Below, in pieces: positions 23,558-35,177 of a stretch of 64,000 nt of DNA; within the stretch, counting starts at the first letter, position 1, and every line of letters begins with the position of its first letter. The notes beneath the pieces were generated by a model. That model was not told the DNA's origin. It worked only from the letters and a program-made list of their open reading frames with translations, and did no database searches. Where the stretch lies: contig NC_030989.1 in NCBI RefSeq assembly GCF_000149955.1, positions 4,777,188 to 4,841,187 of the forward strand, given 5' to 3'. The DNA comes from Fusarium oxysporum f. sp. lycopersici 4287 (taxonomy: Eukaryota; Ascomycota; Sordariomycetes; Hypocreales; Nectriaceae). The position numbers and the translations under genes are program-made.

Positions 23558-25855
23558 TTAAAGAATAACATAGGATGGAGACCTCCGATGATCATGTCGC
23601 AGGTTAGCAGCAGTCCTGACACAGCATGGTATACACTCCCGCTGGCGCAATATGGGGGCATCCATCCATTCTCTGTTAACCAAAAGCCCAACGCATCTCG
23701 CCAAAGGATTACCCGCAAGTCTTCGTACGTAGATTCTCGGCTGGAGATTATCAGACACAGAGCCTTCTCCGTCTATAACAGATATGTCGCAATTAATCTG
23801 ATCCATCCTGGCGCAATCGCGGTGAGTGCACTGGACTAGTCCTGAGTTCTCGATGATCTCTTTGAGCATGGTATATGCCCCAACACGGCTGGTTCCCGCG
23901 GCACTGATGAAGTGAAGATCGACGAGCAAGCCGCTGGTAGACTCTTCAATGAAAAACTTGACATTCAAATCAGAGCTTCCTGTGTCCATACCAAGTATAG
24001 GGATCGAGATATTGCCGCCCAATGACTCTGTCACACTGGCTTTGTAATCGGCTTTGTATTGAGGAGTATCCTCGAAAGAACGGGTGCCTATCCAGTCAAA
24101 CCCCAAAAGACCATCAGACCTCGTGCCCGTTTTATCCGCGATGAAAGAGTATTGTCGTCCGGCATTCGTCTGGATTACTCCAGGTACAACATGCAGTGTC
24201 ACTGCCTCTTCTGGTCGATCTGACACATTACGCAAGATGTCAAAATAGAAGCAGAGACCCCCAACAGAAGCGGCAGTAAATGCCTTGCATCTCTGCAGAG
24301 GATATAAGTCATTGGTAAACAGAAACTGCGCCGTATGGTATACTGAAGCAAGGTCGAGACGTCGTACGAGACGAACAATATTTCCCCAGTAAGCTTCACG
24401 ATGGGCATCGCCTCCATACCATTCTCCAAAACTAGGATCGGTCATAGCCTCACCGGAGTGGAGTTGGTAAATGAATCTCAAGCCAGAGTGATAGGGCTTG
24501 AGATCGGTGTGGATTTGAAGAGCAGAAACATTCCAGATAAGGAAGATAATGGTCTCGGCAAGTACGGGGAGGCAGTAGCCCCTCATGGATCTCGAGCAGT
24601 CTCCGGAACAGTAATGACAGTTGCAGGTGCGTGCCAAGCTCTCCGAGGCTAGATTATATGCCTCAACAGCATCGTCAACAGACATGTTCGTATCGAAATC
24701 AATGTTGGGACCCAGGGGTAAAAGTTCAGGGAACCATGAAGTAGCAGAATGCCAGAATCCATGTCCGTATTGACCTGGTTGAAAGCCGAACCAATCGACC
24801 CGGTCATTAGAATTGAAGATGCTACTGGTATCCGAAATGGTCAAGCCTCGAAAGACACGTGCGGAAGCGCAGATTAGCCGTCCAAAGTCTTGCTTGGCAC
24901 CCAGAAGGTCCCCGAAGGAGTCACCGAAAGTTGTTGAAAGACACTTATTCCATGGAACGGTCCCAGATATAATGGAATCAAACCGCTGCTCATGGGCCAT
25001 GACGCGATCAAGAGAGTTTATGAAGTATGCGGTGCTGTTGACCTGGACCTGGCTGGAGGACTGTGCTGTCCCGTATATGACCAACAGACGGATTGAGTCA
25101 TCGTTGGTCGTGGACTTGTAAATCGTAGCATTATCGGCACTTCGAATCTCGACCTCCAAGCCGAGGAAGTAGAACCCAATAGCAGCGATCCATCCGCAGG
25201 ATCGACCACCCGTCAATGTTACCGAACTCAGCACACCGGAAGAAACACGCGCCACGGCGAGCAAAGCCCTAGCAACATCTGCAGCCTCATCCATGTATTC
25301 CTCGTTCACGTAAGGGCGATGGAATGCCATGAACTGCTCCGCGATGCATGCAAAGGTCGTTGACTTGAGAGTTCCGGAGCAAGCTCCTACTAGATTCAAC
25401 CATTGACTAGCAGAGGGACGTAGATGATCAGGGGCGTCACAAACATCAGCCAACCTGATTAAGATTTCGGCGCAGGTTTTTGGTGGATGAATCTCAGAAA
25501 GACATGCACATAGCATCAGGCATGTCAGTCCTTTGCCAGTCTCCGCAAGGACTCGCACTATGTGCTTGATCCCAAAGCCAAACCAAATGGCATCTCCGAT
25601 GGCAGAGAAGCTCTTCAGTTCCCCAAGTGCTCTAATGAGACGTTCATGCCCGGTGGTGGACAATCGGAAGAGGGATGACATTTCCTGCCCCACGACGATG
25701 GTAAGCGGAGAAACATCGGCGGCTGTAACGCGTGCGAGAATGGAGATTGGCACAGAAATGGACATTCTAGCGATCTGGACCCAGTCAATAGAGCCTTGTT
25801 GCTCAAACGGGCCGCCCGCGACAACCGCAGATGACAAGGTGAGAGTATTTGCCAT
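23558..25855 (-). CDS. Conserved-looking 765-aa protein of unknown family
   Basis: A single uninterrupted 765-codon frame from ATG 25855. There is no signal peptide. Several moderately hydrophobic stretches occur (GRSCGWIAAIGFYFLGL; CLPVLAETIIFLIWNVSAL), and a Cys-rich patch lies in the middle (ARTCNCHYCSGDCSRSM...C) with another near the C-terminus (VQCTHRDCARM). I recognise no catalytic motif. Its length, absence of introns and lack of domain signal resemble lineage-expanded hypothetical proteins in plant-associated ascomycetes, but that is impression rather than evidence. The end may be unstable: another frame overlaps the last 160 nt, so the last about 50 residues could be altered by an unseen indel or intron. 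Confidence 0.6.
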   Translation of the reverse strand: MANTLTLSSAVVAGGPFEQQGSIDWVQIARMSISVPISILARVTAADVSPLTIVVGQEMSSLFRLSTTGHERLIRALGELKSFSAIGDAIWFGFGIKHIVRVLAETGKGLTCLMLCACLSEIHPPKTCAEILIRLADVCDAPDHLRPSASQWLNLVGACSGTLKSTTFACIAEQFMAFHRPYVNEEYMDEAADVARALLAVARVSSGVLSSVTLTGGRSCGWIAAIGFYFLGLEVEIRSADNATIYKSTTNDDSIRLLVIYGTAQSSSQVQVNSTAYFINSLDRVMAHEQRFDSIISGTVPWNKCLSTTFGDSFGDLLGAKQDFGRLICASARVFRGLTISDTSSIFNSNDRVDWFGFQPGQYGHGFWHSATSWFPELLPLGPNIDFDTNMSVDDAVEAYNLASESLARTCNCHYCSGDCSRSMRGYCLPVLAETIIFLIWNVSALQIHTDLKPYHSGLRFIYQLHSGEAMTDPSFGEWYGGDAHREAYWGNIVRLVRRLDLASVYHTAQFLFTNDLYPLQRCKAFTAASVGGLCFYFDILRNVSDRPEEAVTLHVVPGVIQTNAGRQYSFIADKTGTRSDGLLGFDWIGTRSFEDTPQYKADYKASVTESLGGNISIPILGMDTGSSDLNVKFFIEESTSGLLVDLHFISAAGTSRVGAYTMLKEIIENSGLVQCTHRDCARMDQINCDISVIDGEGSVSDNLQPRIYVRRLAGNPLARCVGLLVNREWMDAPILRQRECIPCCVRTAANLRHDHRRSPSYVIL

Positions 25856-26506
25856 AGTAGAGACCAGAGGGGTCGTTGAGTATTGAAGCTGAGATGGAGT
25901 TTTGCAAACCTTGATACTGAGAAGGTTTAAACTCGATACTAGAAATAGGTGCGCTTGATGGGCTGATAAGTAGACAAGGCATCGTCAGGGGCGGCAAGAG
26001 AGAATTGTTAGTTTGAAAATGTATTTTCAACCTGTTTCATGATTTGGCACGCTGTGATTGGTATAAAGACGCATTGTGCCGTTATATATCATCAAGAGGT
26101 AAGCACTAACACTGCTGAGGGGCTCTTATCAGAGGTTGCTGTGGAGAAACGATTGGGGGACGATTCGCAGGGCGCCTTGCATGCGGCTGACCTCATCCTT
26201 GCATGTATACCCAATCATCACATCTCCGGTATTTGCTCCACCATAAAACACCAGCAGAGTGATGTAAAGTAGCCCAGTCGCATAAGCCCCTTGTATCCAA
26301 CCGTTGAATCTAGATATTGTTCACGAGTCGTAGCCTTACTCTGACTTTTCAAAGAGATAAGAGACATCGTTCAGCTCAAGTTCCATCGGGCTTCGATCAA
26401 AAGGGTCGGTCATCTAATCAAATTTGACATCGGCTTGACCAGCATTACCGTATGTGGTCCTTTGGAAGATGGGTCATGACTGAAGTCGTGATTTAAACCA
26501 ACTAAA
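25856..26506. other. Intergenic, 0.65 kb
   Basis: Between two minus-strand genes. It holds the promoter of the 765-aa gene and the 3' flank of the membrane protein. No other feature seen. Confidence 0.45.
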
Positions 26507-28418
26507 CTAGTTCTCATATACACTCCGATAACTAATACTAACAAACCTCCATCCACCCAAAGCACTTCTTTCTACACCTACGCGGGGCCCATTACCATCA
26601 TTCCTCTCCTGGAACATATGATCTACTTTTTCCACCGCAGACTCACCTTTGTCTGCCTCAAAATATGCTGCAACAAGTGCAGTAATGCCTAGTCTCGCTT
26701 GTACGTCCCCAACATCACCACTCAGTGCGAAGAATGCTCGAATGGTCAGGAATAGTCCAAGTATTACAAGAAGCAAATTTGCAACTAGGAGACACGCCAA
26801 AGGACCCTTAGGAACCTTAGCTACGAGTTTGGAGGATCGCGACTGGGCCTCTTCAGCTGGTGCAGGGAGTAAAGCTCCTCCGATTGCGCCCAGAATGGTT
26901 CGACTATATGCTTCGGCGAACTTTTCAGCCACCTCTTCGGCTGTGTCGCTTCGCCATACATCCAGACTACTTTGTTGGAGGATATATGAATCGCCGACAT
27001 GGGTATGTGCTTGAGTCCCCATTACAATATTGGTAGTGGACGAGTTGCTCGGAGAGTATGTGAAGGCTGTGACGGAGCCATTTATCGAAGTATACTTCCA
27101 ATCAAATACCTCGGTGCTGCAAAGCAATGCGAAAAGAGTTGACCCATGGAGGCCGCTGCTTATATCAGGATCATCAATCAGGCCCCTGTTAGGGTTGCGG
27201 CCCAAGTTCTGGTTGATGCTGACCACAGCGGTAAAGTAATATGGGTTCGGCATCGATATGGGGGAAGAAGTGTTCTTCTTCATTGATGAGTCGGTGAAAT
27301 AAGTGAAGGCTATTGCATCCACTTGAGTGGTTGGTATAACTCCCTGTGCTGGGGCAAAGTCGCATTTAAAGGTTGCCTGCGAACCACTAATGTCACCTTC
27401 ACTTATGCAATGATTTGTGACAACCTGACACTGGGAAGATGCTCCAAAAGAGGTAGCTGTATAGTCCAAACTGGCAATTCGATTAGTCGGTCGCAGGCCG
27501 ATAAAGGCGTATTTTTTGCCAGTGGAGTCGGCAACCTGCTGGACCATGTTTGTGCTAGAGGCGTTGGCGAGGAGTTCTAGTGCAGGCTCGCTATTGATTA
27601 AAAAAGAATTTGATGCCGCATTGTTGAGCGTACAGCCGTCTTTGTAGGTAGTGTCGATGTTAGTGCAGTTTTCGTTGAACTTGAAGCTGGCGCTATCAAA
27701 TGCTGTTGGCTGGTTGAGAAGAACTGTCTTGGTCACGAAATGCAACCAGGTATCCGTGGCAAAGACCAACACACTTGATCGAGTCAGCCAAACTTGGCTT
27801 CGGGCATAGCTTGTATCTTCTTACCTCAGAAGCGNNNNNNNNNNNNNNNNNNNNNNNNNNNNNNNNNNNNNNNNNNNNNNNNNNNNNNNNNNNNNNNNNN
27901 NNNNNNNNNNNNNNNNNNNNNNNNNNNNNNNNNNNNNNNNNNNNNNNNNNNNNNNNNNNNNNNNNNNNNNNNNNNNNNNNNNNNNNNNNNNNNNNNNNNN
28001 NNNNNNNNNNNNNNNNNNNNNNNNNNNNNNNNNNNNNNNNNNNNNNNNNNNNNNNNNNNNNNNNNNNNNNNNNNNNNNNNNNNNNNNNNNNNNNNNNNNN
28101 NNNNNNNNNNNNNNNNNNNNNNNNNNNNNNNNNNNNNNNNNNNNNNNNNNNNNNNNNNNNNNNNNNNNNNNNNNNNGCGGCAAAAGTTGAGGAGACGGGG
28201 CTCTCCGGAATGACTCGGTAGCGAAAGACAAGACCGAGGAGTAAAGCAGAGAAAGCAGCTAGAGGGATCAACGATATCATACATGCCAAGCAAATATCCC
28301 TAGCGACCCCACGGATCCGGGTGGTCGGGCTGGTGACTTCTGTGATAGGGGTCAGCACCGTTGGTCGGTATGTATAGTTGGGCTCTGGCCTGTGGCCATA
28401 ATGGTTGGAGGACTTCAT
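26507..28418 (-). CDS. Two-TM membrane protein with large extracellular domain (interrupted by assembly gap)
   Basis: The gene starts at ATG 28418 with a short Pro-rich cytosolic tail. A first transmembrane segment follows (ACMISLIPLAAFSALLLGLVF). The frame then runs into a gap of 342 N. After the gap it resumes and reaches a GTAAGA donor (exon end 27825), with the next exon starting at 27773 and running to 26507. The ectodomain is Asn/Thr/Ser-rich with several N-glycosylation sequons (for example NSSTTN, NTSS, NGS). A second transmembrane segment (LACLLVANLLLVILGLFLTI) lies near the C-terminus. This N-TM, ectodomain, C-TM layout is common in large ascomycete families of unknown function. The missing part encodes roughly 114 aa if the N count is true. 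Confidence 0.65.
27835..28176. other. Assembly gap (342 N)
   Basis: Run of N inside the two-TM membrane protein gene. The true length is unknown. Confidence 0.99.
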
Positions 28419-29675
28419 GATGCTTCATGTGGACTGTTGCTGGCGGATTCCGGGAAACCCCAAATCCCCCGCGTGGCAGATGCAAGCCCTCTTATAGGTA
28501 CATAGTTCACATTGAAACAGCATGAAAAACCCAGGCTATGTCCTTGTATTTCTTTCTACTTTTTTCCGACCGAGCCTGGACTTCAAATGGTTTCAGGTGG
28601 CTGCCAATAGTTTCCCAGCCTGCTTCCAGCCATGTGGGGTTGAAAATCGTGATTTTGTCGCTCGGATAGTTAAATTGGCACGGCGTAGTGCCGCGATCCA
28701 ATGAAAGACTGCGAAAATTCCCGCTCAGTAACGGAGATTGCGCACAGGGACCTTCAAATCATGTGTTGGTGCCAGTGGTGGGGAACATTTACATACCTGC
28801 TTCCCAAGCAGCCGATTCAACTGAGCGGCGTGACAATTAAACAAACACACATATTTCTTGGAGTGCCTGACCGTTCCTGGCTTCAATAGAGAACTGCGAT
28901 AACCTCTTGCAGTAACTATTTGCGTGAGACTCGCAAGCTAGCTCGGTTATGTTCCAAAGATACTTCGTTTGATATATGCACCAGGAATAACTTATCGGAC
29001 ATCATCTTACCAGCTGGTAGTAGCTGAATGCAAGGGTTGAACAGCGGACAAATCATGAGCCTTTTTCTGTGACAAGACTAGCCATTAGCAGTAACACCGG
29101 CATTTCCCGTCCGCCACCAGCGCCCGATGTGGCCTCTCTAGTACCGGGTCGGAGGTCCGTTCCCAGTTGCATCATTACCACGCCATTTGAGTTACTGAAA
29201 GCTGACATCACGCGCCAAAGTTGGCTCTGTTATCGTATGTAATAGCACTTTCCCAACACTTTTAAAATATTCTAGGAAATGCACGGTTTTAATTGTATGT
29301 GGCAATGGTTTAGACAATAAAATCCGCACTGAATGATAATTCAATATTACCAGAAGAGTTTCGAGCACCAGTCTACTGATAGTCGCAGAAGTCTACTTCT
29401 CTATAACTCTGCCATTGATAAATACCCCAGAGTCATTTAACTGCTACATGTCTAGGGTAGATCCATAAGCATAAGAGAAACCCCACGATTTATTACATTT
29501 CGTAAACCTGGTCTATAAATGGATAAGCTATGGCATATAATATCATATACCACGTAATAAACAAAGGTACATAAGTCTTTTCACATAGACTTCCAGGGAA
29601 TTAGGCTAGCGACGTAAAGTCACCCCGGATAATCCATATAATTATATTATTTCCAATCCAGTTCTAGTTCTTTTT
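28419..29675. other. Intergenic, 1.26 kb
   Basis: AT-rich towards 29300-29660. No supported gene, RNA or repeat seen. Marks the left edge of the BVMO gene group. Confidence 0.45.
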
Positions 29676-30332
29676 CTATACTGACACTTTCGATCCGAAT
29701 GGCTCAAGAGCCTGCTGACTAGCCTTTCGCGCATCCATCCTTTCAAAGTATGCCACAACATTTTTACGCCCAGGGCTGAGGACCCACTGAGCGACTTGCA
29801 TAACCATCATCTTGAGCAGCCCATAAAAGTGAATATCGGCAGCTGAGAATCGCGATCCACATAGGTATTCCTTGCCTTCAAGCTGATCGTCAAGGAGGTT
29901 GAGGAACTGGTTGATAGTGACCTTTTGGACTACACGAGCCTCAGGTGCTGGGATCCGGTTGCCCTTGTAGAAGTCAATGGTATCGGGGTCGTTTCGATAC
30001 CAGGCAATAATAGGCTGGGCCAGTTCAAGATCCATCCTCCGAAGCCACATCCGGGTCTCAGCCCGCTCAAGCGCTGTGTCGCCGAACAGTGACTTGCCTC
30101 CCTTGGCGACTTCATCGAGATATTCGCATATCGCGGTGATTTCAGTCAAAACGAAGCCATCGATATCCAAAGCCGGTACTTCGCCTCGGGGGTTGACGCT
30201 GCGGTATGCGAGCCGCCGGTTCTCTAGGTTCATGATATCGATGGTCTGGACATCGAACTCTAGGCCGCCACGCTCAAGAACAAATAGGCGGACAGCGTAG
30301 GGATTGGGAGCTTGGGCGTCGTAGAATTTCAT
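29676..30332 (-). CDS. Glutathione S-transferase, intronless
   Basis: A single exon of 218 aa from the ATG at 30332. This start was chosen because MKFYDAQAPNPYAVRLFVLE begins the thioredoxin fold directly, and the longer frame upstream has no family match. NPRGEVPALDIDGF carries the cis-Pro loop and TEITAICEYLDE the glutathione-binding region. FSAADIHFYGLLKM is the C-terminal domain N-cap. It is the leftmost member of the BVMO-centred group and transcribed the same way as the BVMO. The role would be conjugation of electrophilic intermediates or glutathione-dependent isomerisation. Its promoter lacks the TCGG-N5-CCGA site seen by the other members, so membership in the regulon is less certain. 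Confidence 0.87.
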   Translation of the reverse strand: MKFYDAQAPNPYAVRLFVLERGGLEFDVQTIDIMNLENRRLAYRSVNPRGEVPALDIDGFVLTEITAICEYLDEVAKGGKSLFGDTALERAETRMWLRRMDLELAQPIIAWYRNDPDTIDFYKGNRIPAPEARVVQKVTINQFLNLLDDQLEGKEYLCGSRFSAADIHFYGLLKMMVMQVAQWVLSPGRKNVVAYFERMDARKASQQALEPFGSKVSV

Positions 30333-31328
30333 GTTTGAGATAAGGATCTGAGGTTGAAAAAGAAAAGAATGAGCAGACTTGCAGGCAGATGGAGATCTGG
30401 GGGGAGTTGTTGCAGAGATTACCAAGTGAAGGATTGTGGTTGAGTCCGAGGGCGTTCAGATGCTATATAGTTTTTTTTTCGGCTACAAGAAATCTCACGC
30501 TCCATAATAGCCATCAAACTCTCCTACAGGAACACCTAAAAACTTTAATAGTTGATGGGGTTAAGGTGCTTACATCCGGTAGTTGGATAAAGTTGGAACT
30601 GCCGTGCATTAGTGCGACCACCAGTAAATGCTTATGTAACCCGAAAGTCGCTATGATCGACTAATGCATCGTCATGGACGTATAAACCTTATCGCCGAAA
30701 GATAATGGGGCACGAATCCACCGCCCTAGAAAGTTTGTGAAATAGTAGCCATCGCCCACTTTAGATGGGTAAACCTCAGGCGGTCTAAGTCTAACTGGCG
30801 ACCCAAAGCGAGATCATCTGCGTGCGCAGTTTCCTTCCACCAATTCCAGTAATATTCCTCATAGTCTTTTCTAGAACACCACGATAAACTTGCAATCACG
30901 ATCCAATTCAGGGAGAAAAATTCGTCCAATGCTATTTCCGTCAAGAGAGTCTTGGCAGTGACATTCTCCAGGACTTGTTTCCCTGGCAGTAGCCATTATG
31001 TAAAGAGTCCGCAAAGACTCTGACCTCCCTCGGCTCGGCAAGTATCTACAACCCGTTTTCGAATCTTTTTACTGAAGGCTAAATGCTCTGTGGGTCCATT
31101 TCTGGTCATTACGATGGAAACTTCAAGATAATTTCTAAGTGTGTGAATTCATTGGGATCGGTAGGTGAGTTTGAAAAAATCCTTATCTGTATTGAATACA
31201 AACTAAGTATGAGTGATACTCCCAGCACCCCTTAAGCTTGTATAAAACGCCATCATGCTAACTAAGATGGATGCCTGTAATGTCTTTAGTACTGAGTGTT
31301 ACCATTCACACTACTAACTATCCAGTTC
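30333..31328. other. Intergenic, 1 kb, with a possible gene relic at 30726-31020
   Basis: The minus strand from about 31020 to 30726 reads as a protein-like stretch (GGQSLCGLFT, one TAA, then WLLPGKQVLENVTAKTLLTE and DYEEYYWNWWKE) ending at 30726. It could be the 3' part of a decayed gene. I do not recognise a family. The rest holds the GST promoter. Confidence 0.35.
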
Positions 31329-33543
31329 TTAAGAATTCAACAGCTTCATTCCCTCTACGAATGACAGCCCAGCAGCTTTCGCCCACCTAGGGTCAATAGC
31401 CCCGAGGTGAATATGCGGCGAGTCATCCATATCGGGATCGAACGTCTCCTTAACAAGCCCATCGCCGAGATACAAGAACCGGTTTGCGCCTTTCTTGCCA
31501 CTGGCCGCATACGTGATGTCATAGTCTTCCCAGCGGACTTTGCTCAAGGCTCTTACAAACTGCAGTGTAATGCCTGGCCAAATCACGTTCACCCGACCTT
31601 TCAACGGTCCAGAGTGTGCCTTGTACCAAGCTGGACAGTCCCATGACCACGCGCAGCCTTTCAACCATGTCTGAGCATGTTCGACGAAGTCGTCCATCGC
31701 TTCTTGCTTGGGAACCACGCTGATAATGCTGTGCTCCATCTGCAGCTTCTGAATGACTTGGACTACATAGTTTGCGACTGCGTCCATGGGTCCGATGAGA
31801 GATCCGTTGGCAGAGGGCCAGTAGGCGCCAGTGCTGCCGTGGAAGTAATTTGGGAACTGTGCCAAAGCGACCGACATGTAGCTGTCTGGACTCTGTTCAA
31901 GAACCTTCGATATACAGAGGCCGTTTGGTCCGATGACTTCAAATCGTGGAATGAGGTCGACATTGAACCCTGGCTTTGGTTAGAATGTCCTCTATGATAG
32001 GCCTTTTTGCAAGACACTTACCAGTTGCACAGACTACGGCGTCAACCTTTCGTTCAACGCCATCTGTATCGATGACGCCGTCTTCCGTGAGCTTTGCCAC
32101 GCTTTTGAAGACGGCCTCAACGTTTGGCTCTTGGACTGCATTGATGAATGGGTCGCCTGGAGTCACGCGACGGCATCCGGGAACAAATTCGGGAGTAAAG
32201 CCTGGTGGCGGATTAGTACATAGTAAAGTCAGATGTCCCACAAAACTGTACACTCACCCTGGAGGAGCTTGGGGTCCTTGATCTTAATCTTCATCTGATC
32301 GTAAAAGAACTTGATGGCATTCCTCTGGTGATCAGTGCCGCTGTAAAAGATTGGAAAGAGACTGTTTAGTCGCCGTTCGATGCTCTTTCCATGGGCCTGA
32401 AGCTTGGAAGGATCCTTCTTGAACTCCTCTCGGTCGGCTGGTGAGTCTTTAAGCATAATTAGTATCCGGCTTGTCCTTATTTGAGGTTAACAGTTGCACT
32501 TACATTCAGGGCTGAACTCATCACCTGCAAGTCCAGGTGCAAACCAAATTGGGGTGCGGGAGAATACAGTCATCTTGGAAACATGAGGCTGCCAGATGTT
32601 AACGACGCTTCAGCGGTAAACGCAAGGAGTAGAGGCTTACCTGCATCCTAGGCACTACCTGCACTGCCGAGGCACCACTGCCAATTACAGCAACGGTCTT
32701 GTTCTTCCACGCCTCTTCGTCAAATCGCTCATCCCATGCAGCAGTGTGAAGCAACTGAAACATACGTGAGTAAGAACAATCAGCATACTAATCCTGCAGA
32801 CTTACCGTTCCCTTGAACTTGTCGAGGCCCTCAACATTGGGCCATTGGTAGTTGTGTTGACTTCCAGAGTTGTTCACCAAAATCTCGGCATCTTGGTGAT
32901 ACTCTCGACAGTCGCCATTTGGTAGCTCTTCGCGCACAAAGACGCGCCAGAATCCCTCAGCATGCCATTCGGCCTTCAGGACCCTGGTATGGAACTTGAT
33001 ATACTTTTCAAGGTCAAAGGTGGTAGCGCATTTCTGAAGGTACTTCTGGATGTCTTTGCCTCTTTGCGCAGTTAGCTACACCATAAGTCCGAAGCAACCT
33101 GTTTAAGACTTTCAACGTACGGGCTGAGAAATCGAGGCCAATCCGGGTTCGGTGCAAAACTATACTGATACACGTGAGATGGGACATCGCAGGCAACTCC
33201 AGGATATCTGTTATGGTTCCAGACACCTCCAAGCTCACTACTCTTTTCGAATACGGTGAGCTCAAAGTTCTCGCACTTGACAGATATCCAGTATGCAAGA
33301 TTGATACCGAAAAGACCCGAGCCTATGTCGATGATACGGATCTTACGATTGGCTGGCAGAACATATGTCAGCACGAATGGAATGAAGATAACCATAAGGG
33401 AATAGCCTGGACTGACATGGGTCACCAAAAGTCTTGTCCGAGATTTTGTAGTCTGGATTATAATTCTGATAGAACTGACTCCACACTTTGGCCTGAGCTA
33501 GCCTGTTGGCCAAGTCTTGCGAGTCAGGGATATCAGGGCTCAT
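31329..33543 (-). CDS. Baeyer-Villiger-type flavin monooxygenase
   Basis: Eight exons (33543-33426, 33352-33121, 33061-32806, 32754-32641, 32588-32504, 32446-32258, 32201-32022, 31969-31329) give 604 aa. The FAD Rossmann motif is DIGSGLFGINLAY. Next come GGVWNHNRYPGVACDVPSHV and the BVMO fingerprint FKGTLLHTAAWDE (FxGxxxHxxxW-D/P). The NADPH Rossmann motif is AVIGSGASAVQVV, followed by VVCATGFNVD. These features define class B flavoprotein monooxygenases, which insert oxygen next to a carbonyl to make esters or lactones using NADPH and O2. Divergent from the GST at 34.2 kb across a 676-nt promoter containing a TCGG-N5-CCGA palindrome. The neighbouring hydrolase is a natural partner to cleave the product. 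The start at 33543 is the first ATG in frame. Confidence 0.9.
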
Positions 33544-34219
33544 GGTTAGTAAAGATAATAAGTATCGGTTCAAAAGCGTTCCGAGAGTGTTTTAGATGAT
33601 GCTTTTTGCTTCAACTAAATTGACTTGGAAGCTGTAATATACACATTGATACCTATTGTTTTTAAACTACATATGAATGAAACGCTTGTTGATAACATTC
33701 GGGCGATATGTTCCATGGTTCCCACTGTAGTCGGTAGTTGAGAAAGCTCGGAACTTCCATTGTGCACGAGATCAAGAGCGGGTTATCCGAGGAATGGAAC
33801 TCTAACTTGACAGCTTCTGCTTCGCAACTCTGACTACGAAGACGATGATTGTTGCTCGGAAATTGTAATAAGACTTTCCGAAACTCGAAACCCAGGTTGA
33901 CGAAGATACAGAGCCGAGCAGAGGCAGGAGATGAACCTGGCCGAAAACAAAACGCGTAAGCGTGAGAAAGAACATGAAGGATCTCGGAGGCTAGCCGAAT
34001 CCGGACTAATGGAGTTCGGAACTACCGAACTGTATACCCCACACTGCCTACCCCAGACTTGAACCTCGGAGGTTTGTTTTTCGGATCGCGATAATGATAA
34101 CGCCATAAAATGTAAAGCTATCAAACGGAATTTAGACTATTGATCTCTGATAATACTAGAGAATATAGCATATTGGCTCCCATAACAAATTCACACTTAC
34201 TCAGCCGGATTGCTTTCAA
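33544..34219. promoter_or_regulatory. Divergent promoter between BVMO and GST
   Basis: This 676-nt stretch lies between the divergent starts of the BVMO and the second GST. It contains TCGG-AACTA-CCGA at 34016-34028, a related imperfect site CGG-AACTT-CCA at 33749-33759, and a CGG-N7-CCG arrangement near 33984-33998. CGG triplets in inverted orientation are the usual targets of Zn2Cys6 dimers, and such a regulator is encoded 1.5 kb away. Confidence 0.6.
34016..34028. promoter_or_regulatory. TCGG-N5-CCGA palindrome, candidate Zn2Cys6 operator
   Basis: TCGG AACTA CCGA, extended by flanking bases to GTTCGG/CCGAAC (6-bp arms). It lies 473 nt upstream of the BVMO start and about 190 nt upstream of the GST start. 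Confidence 0.55.
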
Positions 34220-35177
34220 ATGTACACTACCTATCAGCCCAAATCATCTTTCGTCAGAACTTCATGCTAACTCTGCGTTTACAGGGACCGCAAATTTGTA
34301 CTCTATGGAGACTATGTCTCGCCATATACAATTACCGCCGCGCATGCATTGCTCGAAAAAGGTCTTACCTGGGAATACAGATATATTGACATTCTCAAAT
34401 TTGTGACCCGGGTGCGTGGACCCATCAATTTTACTGACATGACTACCCTGCATTATGCTAATCTCCCTACAAGACTCCTGAACACCGCAAATTACACCCC
34501 TTCGGCAAAGTGCCCATCTTAGATGTGCTGGACGATCGAGGGGAGTCTACCCTTAGAATCTGTGGTACGGAGCTGATCTTGCCTCTGGGTCATTTATTTA
34601 CTGAAGTTGTATAGAAAGCCGTGCAATTGCCCGTTATATCGCTGCCGCGTATTCCAAGCAGGGCAACTCGTTGATGCCGGATATCAGCGACGTCGAAGCC
34701 GTCGGTTTATTTGAAGAGGCTGCCTCGATGGAAGTGTGCTATTTTTCCACTACAGCTTGGAGATACTGCGGAGATATCATCGTCAAACCGTAAGTCAACC
34801 TTGTTGTAGTCTTGCGCACTGATCTATCGTTGATCGCGTTGCTAACTGCCGCTTACAACAGAGTACTGGGTATTCCCAGAGTAGACAAAAAGACATTGGA
34901 GGATATTTGGAATGAGCTCAATGGTGCCCTGAAAGCCTTGGACGGGATCCTGTCTAGCCGCGAATATCTTGCTGGCGCAAACTTCACCCTTGTAGACATC
35001 TGGTCTATGCCTTGGGTGTCACAGCTTATTGATTTGAAGGGAGCTGACGTCCTCTTCTTTGAGTTACCGCATCTGCGAAATTGGTGGGAGAGGGTGAGCT
35101 TGAGACCGGCATGGAAGGAAGCCTGTGCATTGATGGACAAAGCGATGGAAGTGATGCGCCAGAATGCAGCAAAGTGA
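34220..35177 (+). CDS. Glutathione S-transferase (start codon possibly split by an intron)
   Basis: Exons 34285-34402, 34474-34564, 34615-34789 and 34862-35177 form a clean GST. The N-terminal FVLYGDYVSPYTITAAHALL and HPFGKVPILD (cis-Pro) are followed by ESRAIARYIAA, the glutathione site, joined across the intron ending at 34614. The C-terminal domain has YLAGANFTLVDIWSMPWV. No ATG lies in frame at the start of the 34285 exon. The nearest solution is AT at 34220-34221, a GTACAC donor, a 63-nt intron ending TTTACAG, then G, which makes ATG GAC CGC. That gives 233 aa. An unseen upstream exon is the alternative. The gene is divergent from the BVMO and shares its promoter. Confidence 0.8.
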
